A stretch of DNA of 64,000 nucleotides from JAKPAM01 sp047601745 (GTDB lineage: Bacteria; Pseudomonadota; Gammaproteobacteria; Burkholderiales; Burkholderiaceae_E): positions 682,001 through 746,000 of the forward strand of contig JASGIS010000001.1 in NCBI GenBank assembly GCA_047601745.1. The letters are read 5' to 3'. Every line of letters begins with the position of its first letter. Position 1 is the stretch's first letter. The notes beneath the pieces were generated by a model. That model saw only the letters and a list, made by a program, of their open reading frames with translations. It was not told the origin of the DNA and searched no databases. Of the stretch, positions 1 through 7,843 are shown piece after piece. A program made the position numbers and the translations under genes.

Positions 1-348
1 GACCTGGCTCGCCGTGCCGACCGAACCGATCATCGCCAGGACCTGTTCCTCCTCGACCAGCTTGCGGGTGACCTCGACGGTCTTCGGCGGGCTCATTCCA
101 TCATCGGTCGCGAGGTTGATCACCTTGCGGCCGTTGATTCCTCCCTGCGTCTCGTTGAGCATCCGGAAATAAGCCGAGTGCATTCTTCCGACGACCGAGT
201 AGGACGAACTCGGACCGCTGTAGGGAGCGGTCTGACCGATTTTTATCTCGGTATCCGTGACGCCCGGCCCATAGTGATCGGCGGCGAACGCGGATACGGA
301 CAGCGAATAGGCGGCCGAGAGCGCCAGCAGACGGAAACGGTTCAGCAA
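1..348 (-). CDS. Liv-type ABC transporter substrate-binding protein, N-terminal part (runs off left edge)
   Basis: Only the first 116 codons lie in the window. The start is read as TTG at 348-346, five bases after a GGAGG ribosome site; no ATG fits. Residues 1-22 form a signal peptide ending in AFAA, so the mature protein is periplasmic. The segment IKIGQTAPYSGP, then GGINGRKV and SPPKTVEVTRKLVEEEQV, are hallmarks of receptors for branched-chain amino acids and other organic acids (periplasmic binding protein type I fold). It closely resembles the receptor encoded at 59705-60892 in the same segments, so the two are paralogues. Its operon partners lie outside the window. Family assignment is firm; the ligand is unknown. 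Confidence 0.85.
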   Translation of the reverse strand, partial: MLNRFRLLALSAAYSLSVSAFAADHYGPGVTDTEIKIGQTAPYSGPSSSYSVVGRMHSAYFRMLNETQGGINGRKVINLATDDGMSPPKTVEVTRKLVEEEQVLAMIGSVGTASQV

Positions 349-713
349 TTTCTCCTCCAACGATTGCCGTGACGCCGCGCTAATGAGCGGCATTCCACGA
401 GCGGTATCGATCGGATTCCTTAGCGAGCAATGGCCATGCCACGCCCCCATCTGCCGGAGACGTTCGACGTAAGCGATTGATTTATCGGTTGTCGATCGCC
501 GCGACGCCGCTCACCGCGGGGCGCGGACCGCGGCCGTGTCATCGCGATGGACACTCGAATTGGCCACGGCGAGGACAGTGTCCGGGGCGGCGCATCGCGG
601 CCGCGCCGGTCTCGACTGTCGCAATGAGGGTCGTACCGCTCGTCGACCGCGTGGCCGTATGGGCATCTTCCCGCGCCGGCCGAAGAGCGGCACGGGCTCT
701 CTCTTGCCGATCG
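349..713. other. Gene-free interval between receptor gene and LysR gene
   Basis: No convincing gene is present. The only reading frames are extensions antisense to the LysR gene, and their composition follows that gene. The first ~130 bases are less GC-rich and probably hold the promoter of the receptor gene reading left. No clear -35/-10 pair or terminator hairpin could be named. Confidence 0.5.
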
Positions 714-1628
714 TCAACGACCGGCAGCCCCCTCGCCGCCCCGCCAGCGAAGCGCCTCGATCACCAGCGCCAGCGCCGGAGCGATCTGCCGGCGATTCGC
801 GTAGTACAGGTGATAACCGGGAAAACACGGCCACCAATCGTTCAGCACCGGCACCAGCCGGCCCGCATCGATGTGCGGTTGCACGATGTCGAGCGGCACG
901 AACGCGAAGCCCTGGCCATCCAGCGCGGCCTGGAGCATCAGAAAGGTGTTGTTGAACGTGGCCTGGCCGCTCACCCGCACGTTGACCGGCTGGCCGTCCT
1001 TCTCGAACTCCCACGCATACAGCCCGCCGTAAGTGGGCAGCCGCAAATTGATGCACGCGTGTTCGGTCAGATCGCGAGGCGTGCGAGGCGGACGCTTGCC
1101 CGCCAGATAAGCGGGTGATGCCGCCACCGCCATGCGCAGATCGGGTCCGATGCGCACGGCGATCATGTCCTTGTCCACGCGGTCGCCCGAGCGCACGCCG
1201 GCATCGAAACGATGCGCGGCGATATCGGTCAGCGCATAGTCGACGCTGAACTCGACGTGGACGTCCGGATACTCGCCCAGCATCGGCGACAACCGCGGCC
1301 AGAGCACGGTCGAGATCGCATGATCGTGGGCCGTGATCCGGACGGTGCCGGCGGGTTTGTCGCGCAGGGCGCTCAGCGAGCCCAGCTCGCGTTCGATCTC
1401 ATCGAGACGGGGAGCGACCGCGTCCAGCAGCCTTGCCCCGGCCTGCGTCGTCGAGACGCTGCGGGTGGTCCGCGTCAGCAGGCGCACGCCCAGCCGCGCC
1501 TCCAGAGCCAGCATCGCATGGCTCAACGCCGAACGCGACACGCCGAGCCGCGCCGCGGCACGGGTGAAGCTGCGTTCCCGGGCCACCGCGACGAAGGCCT
1601 GCAGATCGTTCAGGTTCTCTTTGGCCAT
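714..1628 (-). CDS. LysR-family transcriptional regulator
   Basis: A 304-residue protein of normal LysR length, beginning MAKENLNDLQAF. An upstream in-frame ATG at 1679 would add 17 atypical residues, so the start at 1628 is preferred. Residues about 5-62 form the winged helix-turn-helix (FTRAAARLGVSRSALSHAM), and residues from about 90 form the effector-binding domain (PAGTVRITA, then the ADLRM-like dimer fold). It is divergent from the cupin gene at 1734, the usual arrangement in which a LysR protein controls its neighbour. This subgroup (RLLTRTTRSVSTT) is common in proteobacteria and often regulates small oxidoreductases or cupins. The effector cannot be told from sequence. Confidence 0.88.
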   Translation of the reverse strand: MAKENLNDLQAFVAVARERSFTRAAARLGVSRSALSHAMLALEARLGVRLLTRTTRSVSTTQAGARLLDAVAPRLDEIERELGSLSALRDKPAGTVRITAHDHAISTVLWPRLSPMLGEYPDVHVEFSVDYALTDIAAHRFDAGVRSGDRVDKDMIAVRIGPDLRMAVAASPAYLAGKRPPRTPRDLTEHACINLRLPTYGGLYAWEFEKDGQPVNVRVSGQATFNNTFLMLQAALDGQGFAFVPLDIVQPHIDAGRLVPVLNDWWPCFPGYHLYYANRRQIAPALALVIEALRWRGGEGAAGR

Positions 1629-1695
1629 TGGTGAATGGATTGCACCACCGTGTCCCGATTCTACGGTCTTCTCATCCAATAGGAAGCGCTCTACA

Positions 1696-1717
1696 GTTCA
1701 TCGGACGTTCATCGGAC
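1696..1717. repeat. Tandem 11-bp direct repeat in the LysR/cupin intergenic region
   Basis: GTTCATCGGAC occurs twice back to back, 16 bases before the cupin start codon. It lies in the untranslated leader or promoter of the cupin gene, in the region where a LysR protein would bind. Both copies are perfect. A regulatory role is inferred from position only. Confidence 0.45.
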
Positions 1718-1733
1718 AACCGAGGAAACCTCC

Positions 1734-2228
1734 ATGCAACCGTTCCTTCGATGCGTGCTGTGCGCGACCGCGCTGCCCGCCTCCGTGGCGCTGGCCGTCG
1801 AACCGCAGGCCGGCACGTCCGCCAATGCCCAGCAGATCACGCGCGCCGGCGAACAGCCGTCGGCGGCCGGCCCGGCCGAGTTCTTCACCGGCCGCGTGCG
1901 GATCGATCCGGTCTGGCCGGCCGACGAACACATCAACGCCTCCGGCGGCCTGGTGACCTTCGAACCCGGTGCCCGCTCGGCCTGGCACACGCATCCGGCG
2001 GGGCAGCGCCTGGTGGTGACCGCGGGCGTCGGGCTTACCCAGCAGTGGGGAGAGTCCGTGCAGATCATCCGGCCCGGCGACGTGGTCTGGTGTCCGCCCG
2101 GCGTCAAGCACTGGCACGGCGCCGCGCCCGGCACGGCGATGACGCATCTGGCCGTGACCGGCACGGTGGGCGGCAAGAACGTCACTTGGATGGAGAAGGT
2201 CACCGATGAGCAGTACAACGCCCGATAA
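1734..2228 (+). CDS. Exported small cupin protein
   Basis: A 164-residue protein with a signal peptide (residues 1 to about 22, ending SVALAVE) and one cupin domain. Metal-binding residues are visible as WHTHPAGQ (His85, His87, Gln91) and KHWHG (His126, His128), the pattern of small bacterial cupins related to (R)-mandelonitrile-lyase-like and carboxymuconolactone-associated proteins. A GAGGAAA ribosome site precedes the ATG. It is divergently paired with the LysR regulator, its likely controller. The last bases overlap the remnant toxin gene that follows. The reaction is unknown: the fold supports lyase, isomerase or dioxygenase chemistry. Confidence 0.8.
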   Translation: MQPFLRCVLCATALPASVALAVEPQAGTSANAQQITRAGEQPSAAGPAEFFTGRVRIDPVWPADEHINASGGLVTFEPGARSAWHTHPAGQRLVVTAGVGLTQQWGESVQIIRPGDVVWCPPGVKHWHGAAPGTAMTHLAVTGTVGGKNVTWMEKVTDEQYNAR

Positions 2229-2499
2229 GCGCCTCGACCCGCGCATCGGCGCCCATGCGCTAGTCGCGACCCTTGAGGTATTGGCCGCGCTGGCGCGGGT
2301 GGGCCGCTGGGTGACCGTGTACTACGGCTGGCGCCCCAACCTGCCCGACGAAGGTGACAACCACCTGATCGAACTGGCGGCAGCCGGCAACGCCCAGGCC
2401 ATCGTGACGTACAACGTGCGCGACCTGACGCGCGGCGAGCTGACCTGGCCGCGCCTGTCGATCCTGACCCCTGCCCAATACCTGGAGCAACAGCCATGA
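2206..2499 (+). pseudogene. C-terminal remnant of a PIN-domain toxin (COG1569 type)
   Basis: The frame from about 2290 encodes the C-terminal half of a PIN ribonuclease: YYGWRPNLPDEGDN, AIVTYNVRDL, then LTPAQYLEQ. These are conserved in the putative-toxin PIN family. The N-terminal half, with the first catalytic aspartate (usually in a VLDTN motif) and the conserved glutamate, is missing, and the first ~30 residues are unrelated. The open frame begins inside the 3' end of the cupin gene. The stop overlaps the next gene's start (ATGA at 2496-2499), preserving the ancestral toxin-antitoxin coupling. Most likely inactive as a nuclease. Confidence 0.7.
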
Positions 2500-2723
2500 G
2501 CACCCTGACCATCCGACTGCCCGACGACACCGCGCAGCGCTTGAAGTCGCTGGCGCGCTCCCGGGGTCTGAGCATCAACAAGCTGATGGAAGAACTCAGC
2601 GTCCAGGCCATCGCTGCCTTCGATGTGGAAACGCGCTTCCGCGCCCTGGCCGCCAGCGGCGATGTCGCCCAGGCGCTGGCCATCCTCGATCGGCTCGACC
2701 AGCAGGACGCGACGCAGTCTTGA
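2496..2723 (+). CDS. Ribbon-helix-helix antitoxin-like protein
   Basis: A 75-residue protein beginning MSTLTIRLPDDTAQRLKSLA, the strand-helix of a ribbon-helix-helix DNA-binding domain, followed by SRGLSINKLMEEL (second helix). The C-terminal tail would bind a toxin. The start overlaps the upstream PIN remnant by four bases. Such proteins repress their own operon and neutralise the PIN toxin. Because the toxin here lacks its N-terminal half, this looks like a surviving orphan antitoxin. Confidence 0.75.
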   Translation: MSTLTIRLPDDTAQRLKSLARSRGLSINKLMEELSVQAIAAFDVETRFRALAASGDVAQALAILDRLDQQDATQS

Positions 2724-2872
2724 ACTTCACGGGATCGATAGACCGCGACCTGCTCGAGGCACAGGCGCATCAAGGGCAGGAGATCATCCTCGCGAAGAGC
2801 GGTAAACCCGATGCACGGCTGGTCACGATCGACGGCGCGTTTGCGAGCTTCGGAATCGAAACGGTCTGGTAG
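2720..2872 (+). pseudogene. Phd/YefM-type antitoxin fragment
   Basis: A 50-residue frame opened by TTG at 2720 contains GQEIILAKSGKPDARLV, the C-terminal core of Phd/YefM antitoxins, and ends FGIETVW. The usual N-terminal DNA-binding strand-helix (about 25 residues) is missing, and no toxin follows in this strand. It overlaps the end of the preceding antitoxin gene. Read as a decayed second toxin-antitoxin locus; it may instead be a short functional peptide, but nothing supports that. Confidence 0.55.
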
Positions 2873-2908
2873 GTCCCCCGTCGGCGCTCGCGGGCGAGTT
2901 CGGAGTCA

Positions 2909-3364
2909 TCACCGCATATCGCGATTCGGCGAAACCACTCGAAGCTTGCCGAAATCGCTCGAATAACCCGAAGGATCGCGAGTCAGCAAAGAAAGGTTGG
3001 ACACTACCGCATGCGCGCCGATGTAGAAATCAGGCAATGGACGCAGGCGTGAACCACCCCGGCCTCGGTAACGGGCAAAAGCGGCAGCAGCCAAGCCGGC
3101 GCATCGCCAAGGCAATGGGGTGCGCCGAACCTCATAGACATCGAACATCGCATCCAGGGCAGCAGGGTCTGCGCCGGGAATCAGGAGTTCGGTGTAGATG
3201 ATCAGATTGACGTGCAACGGCGCTTGCTCGCTGCAGGCCTGGAGTCGATCGACAGCCCAGTCGTGCCACGGACTTCGCTCATCGATGCAATCGATCCAGA
3301 TGTTGGTATCGACCAGAAAGCCCGCCGTTCCGTCGTAATCGGCCAGCGAAGGTGATCGGTGCAT
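2909..3364 (-). CDS. VapC-like PIN-domain ribonuclease toxin
   Basis: Translates to 151 residues from ATG at 3364 (a further ATG at 3382 is possible). FLVDTNIWID near the N-terminus gives the first catalytic Asp, IYTELLIPG supplies the conserved Glu, and PDFYIGAHA plus LLTRD provide the last acidic residues. The PIN active site therefore looks complete. PIN toxins cut tRNA or rRNA when not bound by antitoxin. The AbrB-type gene ends about 30 bases upstream on the same strand, forming a normal antitoxin-toxin operon. This is the only apparently intact pair in the patch. Confidence 0.85.
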   Translation of the reverse strand: MHRSPSLADYDGTAGFLVDTNIWIDCIDERSPWHDWAVDRLQACSEQAPLHVNLIIYTELLIPGADPAALDAMFDVYEVRRTPLPWRCAGLAAAAFARYRGRGGSRLRPLPDFYIGAHAVVSNLSLLTRDPSGYSSDFGKLRVVSPNRDMR

Positions 3365-3396
3365 GACCGAAGAAGGCGGCACGGCCTGTTCGCACC

Positions 3397-3678
3397 TCAG
3401 CGCCGCTTACGCGACGATCGGGCGGCTTCATCACCACGCAGGAAAGCCATGATGTCGTCGGCACCGAGTTGCTGAAACTCCGGCGACTGACTGGCCCTGA
3501 CGCGAGCAGCGGCTTCTCGCAGCCGACGACGACGGTCTTCGCGAACCGAAGTGGCCATCGGCGTGATGATGATTCGCCCCCCTTCGACAGTGAATTGCAC
3601 CTGACTGCCGGGCATCACCCCCACCGCATCGCGAATGGCTTTGGGAATCGTGACCTGGCCTTTGTCGGTGACGAGCAT
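3397..3678 (-). CDS. AbrB/MazE-type antitoxin of the PIN toxin
   Basis: A 93-residue protein starting MLVTDKGQVTIPKAIRDAVG, a classic SpoVT/AbrB swapped-hairpin DNA-binding domain, then GSQVQFTVEGGRIIITP. The C-terminal half is basic and helical (RRRLREAAARVRA) and would wrap the toxin. The start at 3678 is preferred over 3693 because the domain begins there. It lies directly upstream of the PIN toxin gene and is expected to repress the shared promoter and to neutralise the toxin. Confidence 0.85.
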   Translation of the reverse strand: MLVTDKGQVTIPKAIRDAVGVMPGSQVQFTVEGGRIIITPMATSVREDRRRRLREAAARVRASQSPEFQQLGADDIMAFLRGDEAARSSRKRR

Positions 3679-3882
3679 CGACGCCTCGCGCAAAGTAGGA
3701 ATTGGAAGTAGGAATTCTATTCACCCTTTTGCCGACCCGCAACGGAGCCGCCGGCGACGAGCGTGGCATCGCAGCGCAGCAATTCCACGCCCCCCTTCCC
3801 GCCCCCCGGGATTTCCCCAAATTGTCGCCAAAGCGACAGATAGACGTCAAACCTGTTCTTAGCATGTGATCCATAGGAGACC

Positions 3883-3900
3883 GGCGCGAGCGTTCGCGCC
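3883..3900 (+). other. Perfect 7-bp stem-loop just before the long operon
   Basis: GGCGCGA and TCGCGCC pair around a four-base loop, 14 bases upstream of the first ATG of the ligase/transporter operon. There is no T-run, so it is not a factor-independent terminator. It could stabilise the mRNA 5' end or be an operator half-site. The pairing is seen; the role is inferred. Confidence 0.35.
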
Positions 3901-3914
3901 GACGACAGGACGCC

Positions 3915-5945
3915 ATGCTGACGACGTTTCCCGGACTGTTGCTCGACCATGCCGACCGACGCCCGGACGCCCCGGCGATCCGTGAAAAGGACCTGGGGAT
4001 CTGGCAGACGCTGAGCTGGCGTCGATTGCGCGACGAGGTCGCGGTGCTGGCCGCCGGACTGCAGCAGGCGGGCCTGGGCCGCGGCGATCACCTGGCCGTC
4101 ATCGGCGAGAACCGGCCTCGCCTGTACGCGGCGATGATCGCCGCGCAGTCGATCGGCGCGATCCCGGTACCGCTGTACCAGGACGCTGCCGCGCAGGAGA
4201 TGGCATTCGTTTTCGACAACGCGCAGATCCGCCATGCGGTGGTCGAGGACCAGGAGCAGGTCGACAAGCTGCTCGAGGTGCGCGACGGCCATCCGATGCT
4301 CGAAGCGATCTTCTACGACGATCCGCGCGGACTGCGCCACTACGACGCGCCCGGCCTGGCGCCGATCGAGCGGCTCGCCGAGGCCGGCGCGGCCGTGCTG
4401 CAGACGTCGCCGAATTTCCTGTCCGATCAGGTCGCCCGGGTGTCGCCCGACGACGTGGCGGCGCTGTTCTACACGTCGGGCACGACCGGCCGCTCGAAGG
4501 GCGTGATCCACACGCACAGCTCGCTGATCACGATGTCGCGGGAGGCCGCGCGGCTCGACGGGCTGACCCCCGACGAGAACGTGATGGCCTACCTGCCGAT
4601 CGCCTGGATCGGCCAGAACATCTTCTCGTACGCGCAGTGGTTGACCGTGGGCTTCACGATCAACTGCCCGGAGTCGCAGTCGACGGTGATGAACGACATG
4701 CGCGAGATCGGGCCCACTTATTACTTCGCGCCGCCGCGGGTGCTCGAGGCGCTGCTGACGCAGGTGACGATCCGGATGGAGGACGCGGCCCGGCCCAAGC
4801 GGGCGATGTTCCGCTACTTCATGGACGTGGCCGCGCGCGTCGGCGGCAAGCTGCTCGATCGGGCGACGACCGCCGGTGCACCGCAGGCGGAACCGATCCC
4901 GCTGCTCGATCGTCTGCGCTATCGGCTCGGCGACCTGCTGGTCTACGGTCCGCTGCGCAACGCGCTGGGCATGAGCCGCATCCGCGTCGCGTATACGGCC
5001 GGCGAGGCGATCGGGCCGGACCTGTTCACGTTCTACCGGTCGCTGGGCATCAACCTGAAGCAGTTGTACGGCCAGACCGAGTCGGCGGTGTTCGTCTGCG
5101 TGCAGCCGAACGGGCAGGTCAAGGCCGACACCGTCGGTCCGCCGCTCGAGGGGATCGAGCTGAAGGTCGCGTCCAGCGGCGAGCTGCTGATCCGCAGCCC
5201 GGCGCTGCTGCGCGAGTACTACCGCAATCCGGAGGCGACCGCCGAGGTGCTCGAGCCCGACGGCTGGTACCACACCGGCGATGCCGGTTACCTCGGCGAG
5301 GACGGCCACCTGCGGATCATCGATCGCGCCAAGGACGTCGGCAAGCTGGCCGGCGGCCAGTTGTTCGCGCCGAAGTTCATCGAGAACAAGCTGAAGTTCT
5401 TTCCGTTCATCAAGGAAGCGGTGGCCTTCGGCGACGGCCGCGACCGGGTAATGGCCTTCATCAACATCGATTACGAGGCCTGCGGCAACTGGGCCGAGCG
5501 GCGCAACCTGCCGTACACCGGCTACGTCGACCTGGCCGGGCGCCCGCAGATCTATGACCTGGTCCGCGATTGCGTCGAGAAGGTCAACGCCGACCTGGCC
5601 GGCGATCCGATGATGGCCGCCTCGCAGATCCATCGCTTCCTGGTGCTGCACAAGGAACTGGACGCCGACGACGACGAGCTGACCCGCACGCGCAAGGTGC
5701 GGCGCGGGCTGATCGCCGGCAAGTACGCGGTGCTGATCGACGCGCTGTACGGCGGGCTGCACGAGCAGTTCATCGAGACGCAGGTGCGCTTCGAGGACGG
5801 GCGCACCGGCTCGATCAGCGCGACGCTGCGGATCGACGAGGCCCGGACGTTCGCGCCGACGGCGACCGCCGCCCGCGCGTCGTCGAAGGTCCGCGACACG
5901 GACGCGAGCGGCGGCGCGCAACGCCGGGTCGGAGCCGACGCATGA
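3915..5945 (+). CDS. Long AMP-forming acyl-CoA ligase (FadD/AMP-binding family)
   Basis: A 676-residue adenylate-forming enzyme that would activate a carboxylic acid to its CoA thioester in the cytoplasm. The P-loop YTSGTTGRSKG lies near residue 186, LYGQTES near 385, and the hinge motif WYHTGDAGYL near 450. The lysine-containing C-terminal domain follows. The length and the QLYGQTES motif match the large ligases found beside Liv-type transporters in Betaproteobacteria. A short AGGA site precedes the ATG. The stop overlaps the LivG start (ATGA), so translation is coupled. It is the first gene of a seven-gene operon that ends with a second ligase. Substrate unknown: a fatty, aromatic or branched acid are all possible. 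Confidence 0.88.
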   Translation: MLTTFPGLLLDHADRRPDAPAIREKDLGIWQTLSWRRLRDEVAVLAAGLQQAGLGRGDHLAVIGENRPRLYAAMIAAQSIGAIPVPLYQDAAAQEMAFVFDNAQIRHAVVEDQEQVDKLLEVRDGHPMLEAIFYDDPRGLRHYDAPGLAPIERLAEAGAAVLQTSPNFLSDQVARVSPDDVAALFYTSGTTGRSKGVIHTHSSLITMSREAARLDGLTPDENVMAYLPIAWIGQNIFSYAQWLTVGFTINCPESQSTVMNDMREIGPTYYFAPPRVLEALLTQVTIRMEDAARPKRAMFRYFMDVAARVGGKLLDRATTAGAPQAEPIPLLDRLRYRLGDLLVYGPLRNALGMSRIRVAYTAGEAIGPDLFTFYRSLGINLKQLYGQTESAVFVCVQPNGQVKADTVGPPLEGIELKVASSGELLIRSPALLREYYRNPEATAEVLEPDGWYHTGDAGYLGEDGHLRIIDRAKDVGKLAGGQLFAPKFIENKLKFFPFIKEAVAFGDGRDRVMAFINIDYEACGNWAERRNLPYTGYVDLAGRPQIYDLVRDCVEKVNADLAGDPMMAASQIHRFLVLHKELDADDDELTRTRKVRRGLIAGKYAVLIDALYGGLHEQFIETQVRFEDGRTGSISATLRIDEARTFAPTATAARASSKVRDTDASGGAQRRVGADA

Positions 5946-6877
5946 GCGCGCCGCAATCGTCCGCCGCGACCGTTCCGCCGGCCACGCCCGCCGACCCGGC
6001 GCTCGCCGATCCCACGCTCGCCGATCCCACGCTCGCCGATCCCACGCTCGCCGATCCCACGCTCGCCGATCCCGCGGCGGCCGAGCCCGTACCGCGCGGC
6101 CGCAGGACCGGCGACGTGGTGCTGAGCCTCGAGCACGTGTCGCTGTCGTTCGGCGGGGTCAAGGCGCTGACCGACATCTCGTTCGACGTCCGCGAACACG
6201 AGATCCGCGCGATCATCGGACCGAACGGCGCCGGCAAGAGCTCGATGCTCAACGTGATCAACGGCGTCTACTCGCCGCAGAAGGGGCGGATCGTGTTCCG
6301 CGGCCGGCCGTTCGCGAGGATGAACCCGGCGCAGGTCGCGCGGATGGGCGTGGCGCGCACGTTCCAGAACCTGGCGCTGTTCAAGGGCATGAGCGTGCTC
6401 GACAACCTGATGACCGGTCGCAACCTGAAGATGCGCTCGGGGATCCTCGCGCAGATGCTGCGGATCGGGCCGGCCGAGCGCGAGGAGATCGCGCATCGCG
6501 AGGTCGTCGAACGGATCATCGACTTCCTCGAGATCCAGGCTTATCGCAAGACGCCGGTCGGACGTCTGCCGTACGGCCTGCAAAAACGCGTGGACCTGGG
6601 CCGCGCGCTGGCGATGGAGCCGAGCCTGCTGCTGCTCGACGAACCGATGGCGGGGATGAACGTCGAGGAGAAGCAGGACATGTCGCGCTTCATCCTGGAC
6701 GTCAACGACGAGTTCGGCACGACGATCGTGCTGATCGAGCACGACATGGGCGTGGTGATGGACATCTCGGATCGCGTGGTCGTGCTCGACTACGGCCGCA
6801 AGATCGGCGACGGGCCGCCGGACGAGGTGCGCACCAATCCGGAGGTCATCTCGGCCTATCTGGGCGTCGGGCACTGA
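5942..6877 (+). CDS. livG: Liv-type ABC transporter ATP-binding protein LivG
   Basis: A 311-residue ATPase. Walker A GPNGAGKS lies near residue 93, the LivG-style signature LPYGLQKRVDLGRAL near 208, Walker B LLLLDEPMAG near 229, and the switch histidine in VLIEHDMG. The C-terminal YLGVGH tail is typical of LivG. Residues about 20-45 are a run of ADPTL repeats from a 15-bp tandem repeat, giving an N-terminal extension of about 55 residues not needed by the family. The start overlaps the ligase stop by four bases. It powers the LivH/LivM permease together with LivF. Confidence 0.92.
   Translation: MSAPQSSAATVPPATPADPALADPTLADPTLADPTLADPTLADPAAAEPVPRGRRTGDVVLSLEHVSLSFGGVKALTDISFDVREHEIRAIIGPNGAGKSSMLNVINGVYSPQKGRIVFRGRPFARMNPAQVARMGVARTFQNLALFKGMSVLDNLMTGRNLKMRSGILAQMLRIGPAEREEIAHREVVERIIDFLEIQAYRKTPVGRLPYGLQKRVDLGRALAMEPSLLLLDEPMAGMNVEEKQDMSRFILDVNDEFGTTIVLIEHDMGVVMDISDRVVVLDYGRKIGDGPPDEVRTNPEVISAYLGVGH
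6001..6075 (+). repeat. 15-bp tandem repeat inside livG
   Basis: Four perfect copies of GCTCGCCGATCCCAC and a fifth with one change. The unit is a multiple of three and keeps the frame, encoding a repeated ALADPT/ADPTL stretch near the LivG N-terminus, ahead of the ATPase domain. Copy number changes would lengthen the linker in five-residue steps. Confidence 0.9.
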
Positions 6878-6903
6878 GCAACGCGGACGAAGGACGGTCG
6901 GTC

Positions 6904-7830
6904 ATGGGTTTCTTCATCGAAGTGGTGCTCGGCGGGCTGATGGCCGGCGTGCTGTACGCGCTGGTGGCGCTGGGCTTCGTGCTGATCTTCAAGGCCTCGG
7001 GCGTGTTCAATTTCGCGCAGGGCGCGATGGTGCTGTTCGGCGCGCTGGCGCTGGCGCGGCTGGCCGAATGGATCCCGGCCTGGATGCCGGCGCTCGCGCC
7101 CGCGGCGCTGCCGCTCGCGTTCGTGCTGGCAGCGGCGATCATGGTCGCGCTGGCCTGGCTGATCGAGCGGCTGGTGCTGCGCCAGCTCGTCAACCAGGAA
7201 GGCATCGTGCTGCTGATGGCGACGCTGGGCGTGTCGTACTTTCTCGACGGACTCGGCCAGACGCTGTGGGGCTCGGACATCTACTCGATCGACCTGGGCA
7301 TCGACAAGGAGCCGATGCTGGTGCTCGACAAGGTGTTCGAAGGCGGCATCCTGCTGGACCGCATCGACATCGTCGCGGCCGCGATCGCGGCGGTGCTGGT
7401 GCTCGCGCTGGCGCTGTTCTTCCAGCGCACGTCGACCGGCCGCGCGCTGCGCGCGGTCGCCGACGACCACCAGGCCGCGCAGTCGATCGGCATTCCGCTG
7501 AACCGGATCTGGGTCATCGTCTGGTCGGTGGCCGGCTTCGTCGCGCTGGTCTCGGGCATGGTCTGGGGCAGCAAGCTGGGCGTGCAGTTCTCGCTGGCGA
7601 TCCTGGCGCTCAAGGCGCTGCCGGTCGTGATCCTCGGCGGCTTCACGTCGATCCCGGGCGCGATCGTCGGCGGGCTGATCATCGGCCTGGGCGAGAAGCT
7701 GTCCGAGGTCTACATCGGGCCGATGGTCGGCGGCGGCATCGAGACCTGGTTCGCGTACGTGGTGGCGCTGGGCTGCCTGCTGATCCGCCCGCAGGGGCTG
7801 TTCGGCGAACGGATCATCGATCGAGTCTGA
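6904..7830 (+). CDS. livH: Liv-type ABC transporter permease LivH
   Basis: A 308-residue inner-membrane permease, normal length for LivH, with about eight hydrophobic segments. Typical features are GVLYALVALGFVLIFK at the first helix, FNFAQGAM, the cytoplasmic loop with RAVADDHQAAQSIGIP that contacts the ATPases, and the end RPQGLFGE. It lies 26 bases after livG and 13 bases before livM in the same operon. With LivM it forms the translocation channel. Confidence 0.93.
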   Translation: MGFFIEVVLGGLMAGVLYALVALGFVLIFKASGVFNFAQGAMVLFGALALARLAEWIPAWMPALAPAALPLAFVLAAAIMVALAWLIERLVLRQLVNQEGIVLLMATLGVSYFLDGLGQTLWGSDIYSIDLGIDKEPMLVLDKVFEGGILLDRIDIVAAAIAAVLVLALALFFQRTSTGRALRAVADDHQAAQSIGIPLNRIWVIVWSVAGFVALVSGMVWGSKLGVQFSLAILALKALPVVILGGFTSIPGAIVGGLIIGLGEKLSEVYIGPMVGGGIETWFAYVVALGCLLIRPQGLFGERIIDRV

Positions 7831-7843
7831 CGGAGCCGCACGC

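Noticed and set aside
3717..5921. 734-codon open frame on the minus strand over the ligase gene
   Set aside because: In GC-rich DNA the strand opposite a gene is often open. The translation is Arg/Asp/Val-rich with no motif, while the plus-strand frame has complete ligase motifs. The same applies to the long minus frames at 8579-10228 and 30033-33002 and the plus frames at 24977 and 39404.
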